Assembly: GCA_013339765.2 (NCBI GenBank)
Contig: CM023449.1
Span: forward strand, 111,167,778 to 111,231,777
Length of the DNA stretch: 64,000 bases
Source of the DNA: Haemaphysalis longicornis
Taxonomy: Eukaryota > Arthropoda > Arachnida > Ixodida > Ixodidae
Direction of reading: 5' to 3'
Below the pieces are notes generated by a model, which did not search any database, was not told the origin of the DNA, and saw only the letters and a program-made list of their open reading frames with translations. The translations under genes were made by a program, and so were the position numbers. Below are positions 1-10,697 of the stretch, in pieces (position 1 is the first letter of the stretch; the number at the start of each line of letters is the position of its first letter).

Positions 1-456
1 ACCTTCTTTTAACCCCCGTCGTGACTCGAGTGTCTACGACATGTCGAGAGTGGTGAACTAGCGCTGAACCTCTTAAGCTCCCTATGGCACCAGACTGCCA
101 GAACAGAGGCCCTCGCTATGCATGTAGCGAATCAGAATATGAAAATGAGGGGCTCGTAGAAATAACACAGAAATAAGGGTGGCAGTCAAGAAAACCTCGA
201 AAGCAAAGGGGAGGTTGTGGTAGGTCATTGAAACAGATAAAGAATTGGAAAGAAAGAAAGAAAGAAAGCGGTGAAAAAATGCCCGCCAGGTGGGATCCGA
301 ACCACGACCTCCAGAATACGGTCTGGTGCGATAACCACTACGCTAAGCGGGGCGATTTCCCCCCCCCTCGCTTTCTGGGGTATTTATGTCAATGTAATTT
401 TTTACTGTGCTTGGGGGTAGTAGCTAGTGCCACTCTGACTTCGCGGGGTTAAGGGG
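1..456 (-). repeat. Repeat unit 1 with tRNA-like segment (left end cut by window)
   Basis: This unit is repeated from 457 with the same order of blocks: a GTCGTGACTCGAGTGTCTAC block, a CTTAAGCTCCCTATGGCACC block, a GAAAG-rich stretch, a tRNA-like stretch and a GGGGTATTTATGTCAATGTAA block. It is read here on the minus strand because the tRNA-like part lies on that strand. No reading frame of note is present. I do not know a name for the family. The G- and C-homopolymer near 360 and the GAAAG tract are simple-sequence growths inside the unit. Confidence 0.7.
281..348 (-). pseudogene. tRNA-like segment of repeat unit 1
   Basis: On the minus strand this reads like a tRNA gene: an A-box-like GTAGTGGTTATCGCACC, a possible anticodon stem CCAGA/TCTGG, and a B-box-like GTTCGGATCCC. 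The T arm is damaged in this copy (one G is missing from the GGGTTC run). The putative anticodon loop has C instead of the near-universal U33. It is therefore best read as a tRNA-derived module of a repeat, not a working tRNA. Confidence 0.55.
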
Positions 457-812
457 ACCTTCTTTTTAATCCCCCCGTCGTGACTCGAGTGTCTACGACA
501 TGTCGAGAGTGGTGAACTAGCGTTGAACCTTCTTAAGCTCCCTATGGCACCAAGACTGCCAGAACAGAGGCCTTCGCTATGCATGTAAAGAATCAGAATA
601 GGAAAATGAGGGCTCGTAGAAATAACGCAGAAATAATGGTTGGCAGTCAAGAAAACCTCGGAAAGCAAAGGGGAGGTTGTGGTAGGTCATTGAAACAGAT
701 AAAGAATTCGGAAAGAAAGAAAGCGGAGAAAAAATGCCCGCCAGGTGGGATCCGAACCCAGGACCTCCAGAATACCGGTCTGGTGCGATAACCACTATGC
801 TACCGGCGTAGT
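457..812 (-). repeat. Repeat unit 2, direct copy of unit 1
   Basis: The block order and sequence follow unit 1 almost base for base from the ACCTTCTTTT start to the tRNA-like part at 736-804. After that it joins an inverted copy. Small indels distinguish it from unit 1, so the two are old or independently inserted copies and not an assembly echo. Confidence 0.7.
736..804 (-). pseudogene. tRNA-like segment of repeat unit 2
   Basis: This has the same minus-strand pattern as the segment at 281-348, with the CCGGT loop complete. The T-arm region is again irregular (CCTGGGTTCGGATCCC). No 3' CCA-proximal stem pairing is convincing. It is a tRNA-derived repeat module. Confidence 0.55.
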
Positions 813-814
813 CA

Positions 815-1185
815 GAGTGGCGCTGGAAAGCACAGGAAAAAATTACATTGACATAAATACCGCAGAAAGAATCGAAGCACCAGACCGGTATTCTGGAGGT
901 GTGGGTTCGGATCCCACATGGCGCTCTTCTTTCTTTCTTTCTTTCCAAATTCTTTATCTGTTTCAAAGACCTACCACAACCTCCCCTTTGCTTTCCCAGG
1001 TTTTCTTGACTGCCAAACCTTATTTCTGTGTTATTTCTACAAGTCCCTCATTTCCTATTATGATTCGCTACATGCATAGCGAGGGCCTCTCTTCTGGCAG
1101 TCTTGGTGCCATAGGGAGCTTAAGAGGGTTCAACGCTGGTTGACCACTCTCGACAAGTCGTAGACACTCGAGTCATGGTCCCCTT
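815..1185 (+). repeat. Repeat unit 3, inverted relative to units 1 and 2
   Basis: This is the reverse complement of unit 2. It runs GTAGTCAGAGTGGCGCT, ACATAAATAC, the tRNA-like part (876-925), a CTTTC tract, the ACCTACCACAACCTCCCCTT block, the GGTGCCATAGGGAGCTTAAG block, and the GTAGACACTCGAGTCATGG end. With unit 2 it makes a head-to-head inverted pair centred near 812. Confidence 0.7.
876..925 (+). pseudogene. 3' half of tRNA-like segment in unit 3
   Basis: CACCAGACCGGTATTCTGGAG and the B-box-like GGGTTCGGATCCCA are kept and pair well as a T arm. The A-box half has been replaced by unrelated sequence, so pol III transcription from this copy is unlikely. Confidence 0.5.
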
Positions 1186-1375
1186 CACCCCGAGAAATCA
1201 GAGTGGCGCTGGCTACCACCCCAAAGCCCAAAAAAAATTACATTGTGTTACATAAATACCCCAGAAAGCGGGGGGGGGGGGGTAGGTGGTTATACCCCCG
1301 GATCGGTACGTGAGTGGTTATCGCACCATACCGGTATTCTGGAGGTCGTGGGTTCGATGGCGGGGGTTTTTTCTC
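1186..1375 (+). repeat. Repeat unit 4, partial
   Basis: It repeats the TCAGAGTGGCGCTGG and TTACAT...ACATAAATACC blocks of unit 3. A poly-G run (1270-1282) follows, then a fourth tRNA-like stretch at 1310-1363 with an A-box-like TGAGTGGTTATCGCACC, the CCGGTATTCTGG arm and a B-box-like GGGTTCGATGG. The unit stops near 1375, just before an inverted CTCAAGCCTACACAGGCTTGAG palindrome. Confidence 0.6.
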
Positions 1376-1734
1376 ACTTCCTCAAGCCTACACAGGCTTG
1401 AGGAAGTGGGCCCGGGAAGTCGACGAAGCGAAACAAATCAAAGGCAAAGAGGTACATGTAGTCGCATCAAACTAAAAAAACGCATGATATGAACAAGATA
1501 AGCATGCATACAAGAAAAACACCCCATAAATTCAATATTTACACTGACTGAATAGGTAGATTGTACAGCGTACACATTCATCACATTCATAGTTTTTTTT
1601 GTTGCACTTTGTAGGATGCAGCAGATGTTTCATCTTACAACTCATAAAACATTTTTGAACATATGCACATCTTCGTGCAATATGGTAGGGAGTACAAGAA
1701 GAAGGTACAACAAAGCAAGGGAGATTTTGTACAA

Positions 1735-1960
1735 CCCACCGTCGTGACTCAGTGGCTAAGGCATTGTGCTGCTGAGCACGAGGTCGCGGGTTCGATCTCC
1801 GCCGTGGTGGCTGCTTTTCTGATGGAGGCGGAAAGCAAAAACACCCGTGTGCACGACATTTTGGCGGAGGACGTTAAAGAGCCCAGTGGGTCAGAATTGT
1901 TCCCGAGCCCTCCACTACGCTGCGCCGCATCGCCTGCGTTGCGTTGGCAAGTTAAACCCT

Positions 1961-2058
<98 letters not shown>

Positions 2059-2075
2059 TATCAATCAATCAATCA
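1735..2075 (+). mobile_element. Ruka-type tRNA-derived SINE, long (TCAA)n tail
   Basis: The tRNA-derived head carries an A-box-like TGACTCAGTGG at 1745-1755 and a B-box-like GGTTCGATCTC at 1789-1799, each one base off consensus. The body shows TTTTCTGATGGAGGCG, AGCAAAAAC and the GAGCCCTCCACTACG block shared with the copies near 27700 and 32750. The tail is about 114 bp of CAAT repeats. Flanks ATTTTGTACAA (1724-1734) and ATTTCGTATAA (2076-2086) match at 9 of 11 bases and are probably the target duplication. Ruka is a known tick SINE; the family call rests on my memory of its structure. Confidence 0.85.
1962..2075. repeat. (TCAA)n microsatellite, SINE tail
   Basis: This is an almost uninterrupted run of the 4-bp unit, with one CTAT interruption near 2059. 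It is the expanded A-rich tail of the SINE just before it and is much longer than in the other copies, so it is likely polymorphic. Confidence 0.95.
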
Positions 2076-2286
2076 ATTTCGTATAAATCGAAGAGACTAT
2101 GTTCAACCTTGAAATGAAAACCCAAAAATGACTGGCAGCGAGCATCCGAATAAAAAGAACAATAAATGAGGGCAAACACAAACTTTTGAAAATGACGGTG
2201 GCGTTGTACATGGTAGAACCATAGGCCATTGATTTTAGCATGATTTTTGTATACCGTCAACTCGTGCTTTCTACCGTGCCGTACTA

Positions 2287-2900
2287 GTAGCGAATACGAT
2301 GATCACTTACCTTAGCAGACTGTTTGCGAGTGCATGAGCTACACGTTTTTTTTATATGCATTGGAACAAATGTTTTCATATTAAATCGCGCACAAGCCAC
2401 CTCAGGAAGTTTGCCAAGAATGAACGTTAAATGAGTTTGCCATGTTAATGCACAGTCAAACAGAATTTCTATGTATTTGACATATTCGACATATTCAAAG
2501 GGGTTGCACTTGCACGGGTGAGTATGACCGGGCAAGCACACAGCAATAATAATGTAGCTCCTAAGGGGTTCCGGAAGCAGATTAGTTTAGTTTTATTGGT
2601 ATATACAGCAATTCTAATTTGTGAAAACCAACCTACCGTATTACGTATGTCACTTTGTAGAATTTTTATGGTTATTCATAATTAAGATGCTTAGCTAGTA
2701 TTACGGTGTCATCGATGTACGAAACATCTTGCATTTATGGATCACGAACGAAAAATCGGTCATGTAAATATTAAAAAGCAGACAAGATAAAACTGATCTC
2801 TGCAGCACACCAGTTAGTTAAGGAAGAGGACTGCTAAATTTTAGGCTTGCTATCGGTAATAACAACCTGTAATCGATCACAAAGAGCGCGATTCAAAAGA
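2287..2900 (-). pseudogene. LINE-G: reverse transcriptase fragment of a non-LTR retrotransposon
   Basis: Minus-strand translation gives, in order, an RT motif-B region GVLQRSVLSCLLFNIY (near 2815-2770), a catalytic-box relative YIDDTVIL (near 2720) and the thumb-like YVKYIEILFDCALTWQTHL followed by KLPEVACARFNMKTFVPMHI (2540-2310). These fit a CR1/Jockey-like LINE. The frames are broken by stops and shifts between the motifs, and both ends are missing. The first catalytic Asp region upstream was not recognised. No target duplication was found. Confidence 0.65.
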
Positions 2901-4308
2901 ATACGAAATAGTCCCGGAAACATTATAGGTGTAGTTTTTGTAATAGTATTTTGTGGCAAACAAAGTTACACGCACTAGCTCCACTAGAAAATAAAGGAGA
3001 CAGAAAAAAACTTACGATCAAATACATAGTATAATTCGCCTGCAAATTCTTCCAGCAGTGTCATGGTTCCTCGCTCAGCTCCTAAAACCAAGCTGCCTAA
3101 GCAAAACTAGTGAACATTTTTCGAGGAAGGAAGATATCAGTTATCAAAAGACTTTTTTTCAATGCTTACTGAAATTACTAATGCTATATTCTTAATAGTA
3201 ATAATAATATAATAATATTAGCATAAAATAATAATGAGACCTCGAGTACAGGTTTTCCGCCTTGTTAAAACATACTTATGATGTGGCATTGCAAGAAAAA
3301 ACCCAAACGAATACCTACATGAGTGTCTTTTCAGCTAATATCGAGAAGACTCAGACATAGTAAAATGTAACACTTTTGTCTTTACTTTGCTTCACACTGT
3401 TTTCGGCCCGCAGTGGTAAAACAGTTCCGTAAAAGAGGACAAGGATGTGCGAGGGAAGTAATCATTAGCATTAGAAGGCAGACAGAACTCAGTACCCTGA
3501 ACGTCATCCAGGTGATAGAGCCGCGTCGTCATGCCTGCCTCTCGAGGCATGGCGGTAAGTTTGTGTAAGCTAGTTTGGATTCCCTTAGAGATGCCCGTGT
3601 ATACACCGGTAAGCCAGCAGACGAAAGCATGAAATTCCCCTGCGTCATCATAAACCGAGTTCGCGGCAACCCCAGAACTCAATCTTCGCTCTCCCTCCCA
3701 CGCTACTAACGCGAGGCCTACTTGTTCGCCGCTTCCTTCGGTAGCCACGCTGTCGCGCTAATTGAGTGACGAACCAGCCTAGCGCGCTAGCACGGACCAC
3801 GTGTGAATAATCCCCGTTCTTCAGCCTGTGGGGCGCCTGCTCGCATTCGCACAACACGCAATGCTAACGGCGCTTCTCGTTAGCTGCAAAGGAGACGCCA
3901 ACGCTCGAGAAGTTCGTGTGTAGCTTTTTTGTCATTTTTTATTATTGCGGGGAAAACTGGCATGCTTTCTAAAAGTTGGTTGCGTCACCGAGTGTGGGAT
4001 TCAGGTTATACGAACAAGCAGAGGTAAACACACATATAGCAATAAACAAAAATGAAGGCACATACTCGTTCTCTAACTACTACCATGCTGGTGATTTACC
4101 TGTAGCCTTGATTGCGAATGTTTGTAAGACTTTACCGTTTATACTTATTTTTTACGTCTCGCAACATAGCCCTTAGGTCAAAGGGAACATTCTCGGGTAT
4201 GAACTGAATGCACTGGCAATGCACACAACATTCCATTTACACCAGATATAAAAGAAAAGATGCGAGTTTGAACTGAATTAATGTGTCGATGCGTGCTAGT
4301 TCGTACTT
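2901..4308. other. Unassigned AT-rich stretch
   Basis: There are poly-T/A runs, an (ATA)n patch near 3200-3235 and no recognisable protein family. A 118-codon open frame on the minus strand (3392-3748) lies in a locally GC-richer patch. It has no recognisable domain, signal peptide or splice context, and I do not call it a gene. Confidence 0.6.
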
Positions 4309-4434
4309 CATCATGGGAACAGGTTCAGCTCCAGGCACAACTGGAGGAAGAAAAACAGACAGGAAAGGGGCGCCCCTTTCCTGTCTGTTTTCCTTTCACT
4401 AGTTGTCCTTGGAGCTTAACCTGTTCCCATGATG
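4309..4434. repeat. 126-bp near-perfect inverted repeat (hairpin), no loop
   Basis: The arms 4309-4371 and 4372-4434 are reverse complements with few mismatches, and the exact centre is GGGGCGCCCC at 4367-4376. The outer ends are CATCATGGGAACAGG and CCTGTTCCCATGATG. GCTAGTT occurs just outside both ends (4295 and 4434 sides), which could be a leftover direct repeat. It may be a tiny fold-back element or a remnant of a larger snap-back repeat. No coding potential. Confidence 0.85.
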
Positions 4435-5489
4435 CTAGTTTGAAGGCATGAATTTTTTTAATACAGCATGCTTGCGCACAAAGCGCCATGTTGAGGATTG
4501 TTGGGAGGTTAAAGGTTGTTCCCAGGATGAGTGGATTTATTGGGCTCGCTGGTGGGCTGTGCCATCTTTTCTAGGTGTCCTTTGTGGGTAAAATCAGGAG
4601 CCCATAAAGACTCTAGGACGAAAATTCTGTGACCAGAGAGTACCGGCATAGAAACAAGCTGTTTTCCGCCTCGTGTTGGGGTACCGAAATTTAGTTGCAC
4701 TTACGTCGATAGAAAGTTTTTCGCGTAACCGCTGTGCCAAAGTCATTGTTACTGACACAACTTCACATTTTTTGGCTGCATCACGTATTCAATGTACTTC
4801 TCGGTGTCATGCTCCCTGGCTAGGCTACGAAAACAAGTTGTTCTATTTTTTCCAGCCGCGTTTCTTCCAATACCTGTCGCGCTGTGAGAGCGAAATCTTC
4901 ATGCTGCTATGGCAAAAACGTGTTGAAGAATAAGCGTTTGAGCTTCGTTGAGCTGGAAGTATTGTAAAGTACCGAGAGAACACCCACCCCCGAAACATCG
5001 CCCACTCCCTTTTTTTGGTGTGAAATATCCAATTATGAAGGTCCCCAAAAATTGCCCAACCCCTAAAATGGGTGGCTTTAGCGCCCATCAGGGAACAAAT
5101 TAAACGCGAATCCTCAGTACATGTGCTGATTTTCGTAGTTTATTTTTGTAGTTTATTGTAGTTTGTAGTTTATTGTAGTAGTTTTTTGTAGTTCATTTAT
5201 AAGTTTTTTGTGTAGTATTGTAGTTTATTGCACGCGACGGAAAACTTTCCTTTCCGTATTTTAAACTTGCTATCGCTGTATTTTAGTGGGCGTTCTCCCG
5301 AAACTTTATGGTATGTCAACATCAGTGTCTTACAGGTCCCTCTGGAACAAGAACCAAAGCTCGTACCTCTTTTTTTCCCAATCTAGAAACGAGTTACCGT
5401 TACAAATTCATTTAATGCGTTTCTGTTACACTTCAAACATTTGAACGTGTCATTACATTAAAGTCACATTTAATTTTTAATTAATGTAT
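4435..5489. other. Unassigned stretch with GTAGTTTATT-rich patch
   Basis: No protein family is recognisable. A low-complexity run of TTTGTAGTTTATTGTAG variants lies at about 5135-5235. The rest is AT-rich single-copy-looking sequence as far as this window shows. Confidence 0.6.
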
Positions 5490-5681
5490 TGTCACGGGAA
5501 CGGACAATCCCCGTTGCGCGATGGTCCACCACCAAGGATGACGACGAAGAAGAGCTGTGTACGTGGCGCAGCCAGGCCGGGCTCGGGTATGGCTTGATGT
5601 AAATGGTTCTTCACCATTATTTAAATACATTGCTTCTCATTCAGCCATTGTTCCTGTCATTCGTCCTGCCGCCACGTAACA
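5490..5681 (+). repeat. LTR-like repeat 1 of TRIM-like element
   Basis: It begins TGTCACGGGAACGG and ends GCCACGTAACA. It shares with repeat 3 the block GATGGTCCACC, AAGGATGACGACGAAGAAG, GCGCAGCCAGGCCGGGCTCG and GGCTTGATGTAAAT, followed by TTCTTCACCATTAT. It is 192 bp long. Confidence 0.6.
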
Positions 5682-6114
5682 TTTTGGGGGAGTGCACGGG
5701 GCACATCCTCATACCGCCACTCAAGCATTGCCCGCCTCTGCTCCTGATGCGTTTTCCTGAGAGTTCCTGGATTGCGTCGGTTTGCCTCAGCCCCGGAGCT
5801 TCACGGATACGTCCACGTCCCCAGCCCCATGTCCTCAGCCGATCAGCCGCTGCGACCAGCCGAGAAGTAACCCGCCGTGACCAGAACTGGCGACGATGCC
5901 GCTCCCCCGCCCAGTACACCGGCGCATCTCAAAGGGCCTTCGGCGTTTCAGCTGCACTGGCAGGAATTACTTTTCGTGGGTCGTAGTTCATCGAGCTCAT
6001 CCTCTTCATCCGGGGCGGCATGAACTTCCTCACTGTTTATGATCATCTCATTTTTCATTCCACGTGCTCGCCCATCCACTGCGCCCTCGACCGGGACGCT
6101 CGACGCGTCGACGA

Positions 6115-6257
6115 GGGGGCCATGGCACGAAGAGAAGTCGAAGAGGACGAAGTTGTGTGCGTGGTCCGTGGCTTTGCTTGGTGCTGTGATGGACGTCATC
6201 ATGTTAATACATCGCTTCATCGCTACATGGTTCGTGTTCATTTGCCGCCACGTAACG
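6115..6257 (+). repeat. LTR-like repeat 2, 5' part missing
   Basis: It lacks the first ~40 bases of the other two, then aligns from GGCCATGG and GACGAAG through ATACATCGCTTCATCGCTAC and ATGGTTCGTGT to GCCGCCACGTAACG. It is the most diverged of the three and sits between two related internal segments. Confidence 0.5.
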
Positions 6258-6687
6258 TTTGGTAGAGTGTGGGGGTTCGTCATCCCTCTCCTGGCCCCAG
6301 CATCGCATCGCATCGCGGTGGACGCAGCCGCAAAGGACAACGAAGCCGCGCCGGGCCACCCCAGCCCAGCCGAGACCAGAACAAGACGATAACCCCCGCC
6401 CAGTGTTCCCCAGCCCGAAAGACCCGAAAGAAGAGCAGACGAAACGAGCCGTGTCCAGACAATCCGAAGTCCCCCCCCCACTCCGTTCGACGTGGCTCGA
6501 GGGCCTTTGGTGCTTCGCCGTAGTTGAAGCCGTTGCTGTTCCTGGGCCGGGCATCATCAGCGCCGTCATCGTCATCCGTGGCGGCAAGTGATTCTTCACG
6601 TCATGTTTCATCCCAACTCTCATCCGCCTTCAGTCGCCATTATGCGTCGGCGTCGACCGGGACGGTCGTCATCGACAGGGGAGGTGA

Positions 6688-6872
6688 TGTCACGGGACGG
6701 GAGAATACCTGGGGCGCGATGGTCCACCTCCAAGGATGACGACGAAGAAGGGCTGTGTACGCGGCGCAGCCAGGCCGGGCTCGGTTATGGCTTGATGTAA
6801 ATAGTTCTTCACCATTATGTAAATACATCGCTTCATCGCTACATGGTTCGTGTCATCTGACGCCACGTAACA
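6688..6872 (+). repeat. LTR-like repeat 3 of TRIM-like element
   Basis: It starts TGTCACGGGACGGG and ends GACGCCACGTAACA, and is 185 bp long. It shares all main blocks with repeat 1 and the TACATCGCTTCATCGCTACA block with repeat 2. Confidence 0.6.
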
Positions 6873-9672
6873 ATATAGTGTCGGATATTCATGACCCAAA
6901 GTAACCAGAGCAATTTTAAACTCACATCGACGTAGGTATATTCTACGAATATAAACACGGCCGGTAGCAGATTATTAGGAGATAAAAAGAATCCAAAAAA
7001 CGCACCAACAAATTTTTACGGAGCACCGGACATAGGTCGTACATATGTACCTGCAATATTGGTTTAATTAGGTGCAACACATATGGCAACTTTCAATTCG
7101 TTCTTCAAATGCGCAGTCGGAATACCGGGAAGGTGGCGGAATACCTTCCAGCAAAATGCGGAAACACAACGCCACAGCAAGCTTGGATAACATCACAAAA
7201 TCGTAGGTCCGCTCGATCTGTGAGAAGGTTTACGGGGGCTCGTTCAAGCGCCATGCCCGTGCCGTGAAGCGATCGAACGTCAGAGGTTAGATTCGACTTG
7301 CAACTCTCAAGGATGGTTGCTGTTGCGTGTGACTTCTCGCCTCACTTTGGGCGGCAGCGGCAGTATTGCAAGAAACCGAGGGTGGCAACTTAAGGCCTTG
7401 TTCTTGCACCCTGTGAGCGCAACGTTGCCAACCCAGGTGTCCATTGACAAACAACAGAGCAGTCTCGTACGACACCTTCCGCTGGTTCGGCTGCCTGTAG
7501 AGAACATGTGTGCGATGAATGCCGTGCAGTCCACCTGCGCGAGGTGCTCTTCCGTGCGGGCGTCTTCTACGATTCTGGTTGGCTCATCCACGTCTGCACG
7601 TGCTCGGGTTTCCAGTTCCACTCCTAAAGGCGAAGCTTAAGCGTCCGCCAAGGGTGCATGGTAGTAAAAAATAAAAGGTCGTGGCGGAACGAGAATGAAA
7701 GTGGCGCCGAAGCACTTGCCTCCTTTGCGTCTGCAGCGGCAACAGTGACAAGGCCGCGCGCTCCCGGAGCATCCTGCCCGATAGGCTGCGCCCCACAGCG
7801 TGGTTATAATTCCTACTTTCACCTTTGAGGAAGCACGTCCCGTGGTAGGGTGGCCAAATTTCACAGCTCATAAACAGATAAACGCAATAACGGCCCGTGG
7901 CATTTTGTATTAGCTTCAGCGCCCTAAGCCCCTGGCGTCAAAAACAGCTAAATCCTAGCGAAGGAAGGTTTAGAAGAAAAGCCGTTCCATCTGCCGTTTC
8001 TTGGTAAAGCATAACGACTTACCGTTAGGGTTCACTGTTCCAACGAGTCCCACTGACGCTTAACGGAACAGTGACATCCCTCCGTTCCTACCGAAGGGAA
8101 CTAGTTCCAGGAACACCATTAGGTACTACAGTGGTTCACATCTTTTCAGGCTCTACATAGATAAACTGCTCTAATATCGCAGGACACTGTGCACTGAAAT
8201 GCCTTCACGGTTTATATTGGGCAATGAATTTGTGAAATACATATACTCAAAACCACTTTATTTTCATGGTCCCAGTTTCTTACGAACTGAGCCCTTGGCA
8301 CATAATTACGGTCTGAAAATAGGCAAAGGCGACAGATGGTTGGAGTCCAAAACATCAACCGCAGGGGATGATGAAGCCGTTTTGCACACACTGATGAAAC
8401 CGCGATGAGTAGGATCGCGTTCAAAATCAGCACTGCCCGATCGAAGAGCAGTGATTTTGTAGCCCACGTGAATTCATGATTATACCATAGCTACTTCAGA
8501 TGTCTGCACGTGGCATATCAGAAGAGCACAATGATCAGTTTTGCTTGTAGTTTGTTGTTTGACTTTTTTTGGGCGCTGTTTCTAATTTTGAAGCTGTCTT
8601 TTTACCTACTTTGCCTAACGGAAGGAGATGATGGTGACGGACGCTACACGAGTGGGAACAAATTGAAGGAGTGGTATCCGAAAAAGTTTATTTTTTTTCT
8701 TTGAAATGTGGGACAGAAAACAAGAATTTAACCAAGAAACGCGTACCTGCTTAGAAGCCACGCAGAGTGACTCTTGATACACGTTTGTCCAGCGTTTGGG
8801 TCATCTTTGAGGGAAAATATGTTCCACAGAACTCAGAACTTCAGGCCAGATACAACCGTGCGAAGTGTGCTCCGCGGAAAGCTTCAGCGACATGACTTTA
8901 CCCACTAAAAGTTTCCTAATTGCGCCCTTCCTGGAAAAAAGCCACCACTTGCCGTAGAATGTTTTTCGAACTCTTTCTATCCAAGCTAGAAACAGCCATG
9001 CGGAGGCTTGCTGAAACACAGGTGGTGCCTCCACGGGGCGCACTCAAGTCTGTTTTCCGAGCTTGTAGCTTTTGGGTGTGGTTCTATTCAGGTAGAGATT
9101 TCACACATCCTACGAAACGAAGAATACAGGCATAGGCAGTGATTCCGGAAAGTCGCATAACATAACTGGAAACTTCCGCATGTCCCGTCACTGATCAGAC
9201 TTTTTTATATTTCAAAATTTGCGTGAAGTACGCGAACGCGAATATAAACGATTTTGTGGGGTCTGAGCTTGGCTGCTTCCAAGGGTATCTGTGATCGCGC
9301 AAGAATGAAAACACAGAGAATAATGTTTGGAAATCGTACTTCATTGGCGCAGACAGACGTAATGAAACTTGCAAGAATGAAACTTTTTCTAATGCGACAG
9401 CATCGTTTATTTCGTACCTTGAAAGTTAAGCATAACGAAGAGTGCCAGGTAAAGTGACCAAAAATGTGGATGAGGCAATGAAAATGAAGTTAGGTGAATT
9501 AGGTTATGGATGGGAGTCTAACCAAGGGATTCCGGTCAGCCATACTAGCAAGAATTCCCAACGTCAATAAGGTTGCGTGGCTCTAGCTGTCTAAACGGGT
9601 GAAAACGTAGCAGCCTTCGATATGTAAAAAGTTACACATGCACTGAGCCCGTAAGACGCATGCTAAAACGGC
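6873..9672. other. Unassigned 2.8-kb stretch
   Basis: I see no recognisable protein family, terminal repeats or SINE. A GC-richer patch at 7290-7880 has overlapping open frames of up to 107 codons on both strands, with no domain I recognise and no support as a gene. The remainder is AT-rich. Confidence 0.55.
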
Positions 9673-10697
9673 ATGCACGCGAAGACGGCAGCAGTAATCA
9701 GGGTATCACCAAGGTACATCCTTGATAGAATCCTTTCAGTTTCTAGATGGGGCTACAAATACGCCGGCCCCAGAGGCAACCTGCTTTACAGACTTATTCG
9801 AGACATAGGTCTGACACTTATAATCGATCCCACGAAGAGTACAAGAACGGGCAGCAGCTCGACAAGGGACACCAATCCCGATCTCACTTTTATAAACAGA
9901 AATATTCCCTATGCTACATGGACCAATTTGGATAAATACCACGGCAGCGATCTTGCGATTCTCGCCACCACAGAACATGGCTTGGAACACAATGTCAGTA
10001 CTGGCTTCGCTAGCCACCCGGACTAGACAAAACTAAGAGAAACACTAAAAACTATACACAAAAGCGAAGAAGACAATTTCTCGACCATCCAAGAATGGAT
10101 CGCACAGCTAACCCGCGATGTGAACGCCCATACCAATACATTACAGACTTCCACCACCACTACCTCGATCTTGCATCTATGACTGCCTCGTTCACATGTG
10201 TAAAGCCCGACCAAGACTGCTAAACCGTAAGAAGAGGCAGTGCTTTAAGCGTAAACAATACTCAAATCGCTGTAGAGGCATTAGAATACGCTAATAAGTT
10301 AGCAAGAAAAACTTAACCCTTGGCTATGGACTTCGATGCACACTAAGCACCTCCCAAACTTGGAGGCTGCTCTGGTATTTGATCAGTCCAGATCAAATAC
10401 CTTACAGACATCGCCAGAGTCAATCAGCAAACTCCAGGCAGTGCAGATGATCTCGTTTTGGTCCTCCAAACGCGGTAGTTTCCTACTTAACCGTCAGAGC
10501 AATTGCCCGCTACAGCCGCAGCCAAAACTAGCTTCTCGAAGAGTATACCCCTATTCACAAAGTTACTGCGGCCACTCATACATTTGAGGCGACACAAGGC
10601 TCAAGAAATTTACCAAATTACTTACAAAGCACTCATCCATCTCGACGACCCCTTGCTGCTGGAATTTACCTTAACAAAAATTGGAAGGCAGGCGCCC
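9673..10697 (+). pseudogene. LINE-C part 1: endonuclease C-terminus to start of RT
   Basis: The plus-strand frame near 9740-9960 reads WGYKYAGPRGNLLYRLI, then TRTGSSSTRDTNPDLTF and, after a TWTNLDKYHG segment, SDLAIL. This is the end of an exonuclease-endonuclease-phosphatase domain of a LINE: the N-terminal half is missing and SDH is degraded to SDL. The following 700 bp carry broken pieces up to a YLNKNWKAGA stretch (near 10670-10700) that belongs just upstream of RT motif 1. The frame is then interrupted by a BEL/Pao insertion and continues at 13629. The family resembles RNase H-bearing LINEs of the R1/I group; the exact clade is uncertain. Confidence 0.75.

Larger units (their letters stand above)
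5490..6872 (+). mobile_element. TRIM-like short LTR element with three LTR-like repeats in tandem
   Basis: Three related blocks lie in direct order: 5490-5681, about 6115-6257, and 6688-6872. The outer two start TGTCACGGG and end CCACGTAACA, as LTRs do (TG...CA). The sequence between blocks 1 and 2 and between blocks 2 and 3 is also related: CCAGCCGAGA, GACCAGAAC and CCCGCCCAGT recur in the same order. The structure is therefore LTR-internal-LTR-internal-LTR, with internals of roughly 430 bp and no gag or pol. I found no clear 5-bp target duplication (TGTAT left, ATATA right). Short open frames inside are GC-rich chance frames. Confidence 0.55.

Noticed and set aside
281..348. Functional tRNA gene on the minus strand
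   Set aside because: The T arm is damaged, position 33 is C, and the same module recurs inside every repeat unit.
1962..2075. Regular short repeats reminiscent of an array
   Set aside because: A 4-bp tandem run without spacers is a microsatellite SINE tail, not a CRISPR array.
3392..3748. 118-codon open frame (-)
   Set aside because: No recognisable domain; length is within chance expectation for a GC-richer patch.
4309..4434. Transcription terminator or operon-type regulatory hairpin
   Set aside because: The sequence context is animal repeat DNA with no genes beside it; a fold-back repeat is the simpler reading.
5948..6623. 177- and 139-codon frames (-) in the TRIM-like element
   Set aside because: GC-rich frames on several phases and both strands; the repeats themselves explain the sequence.
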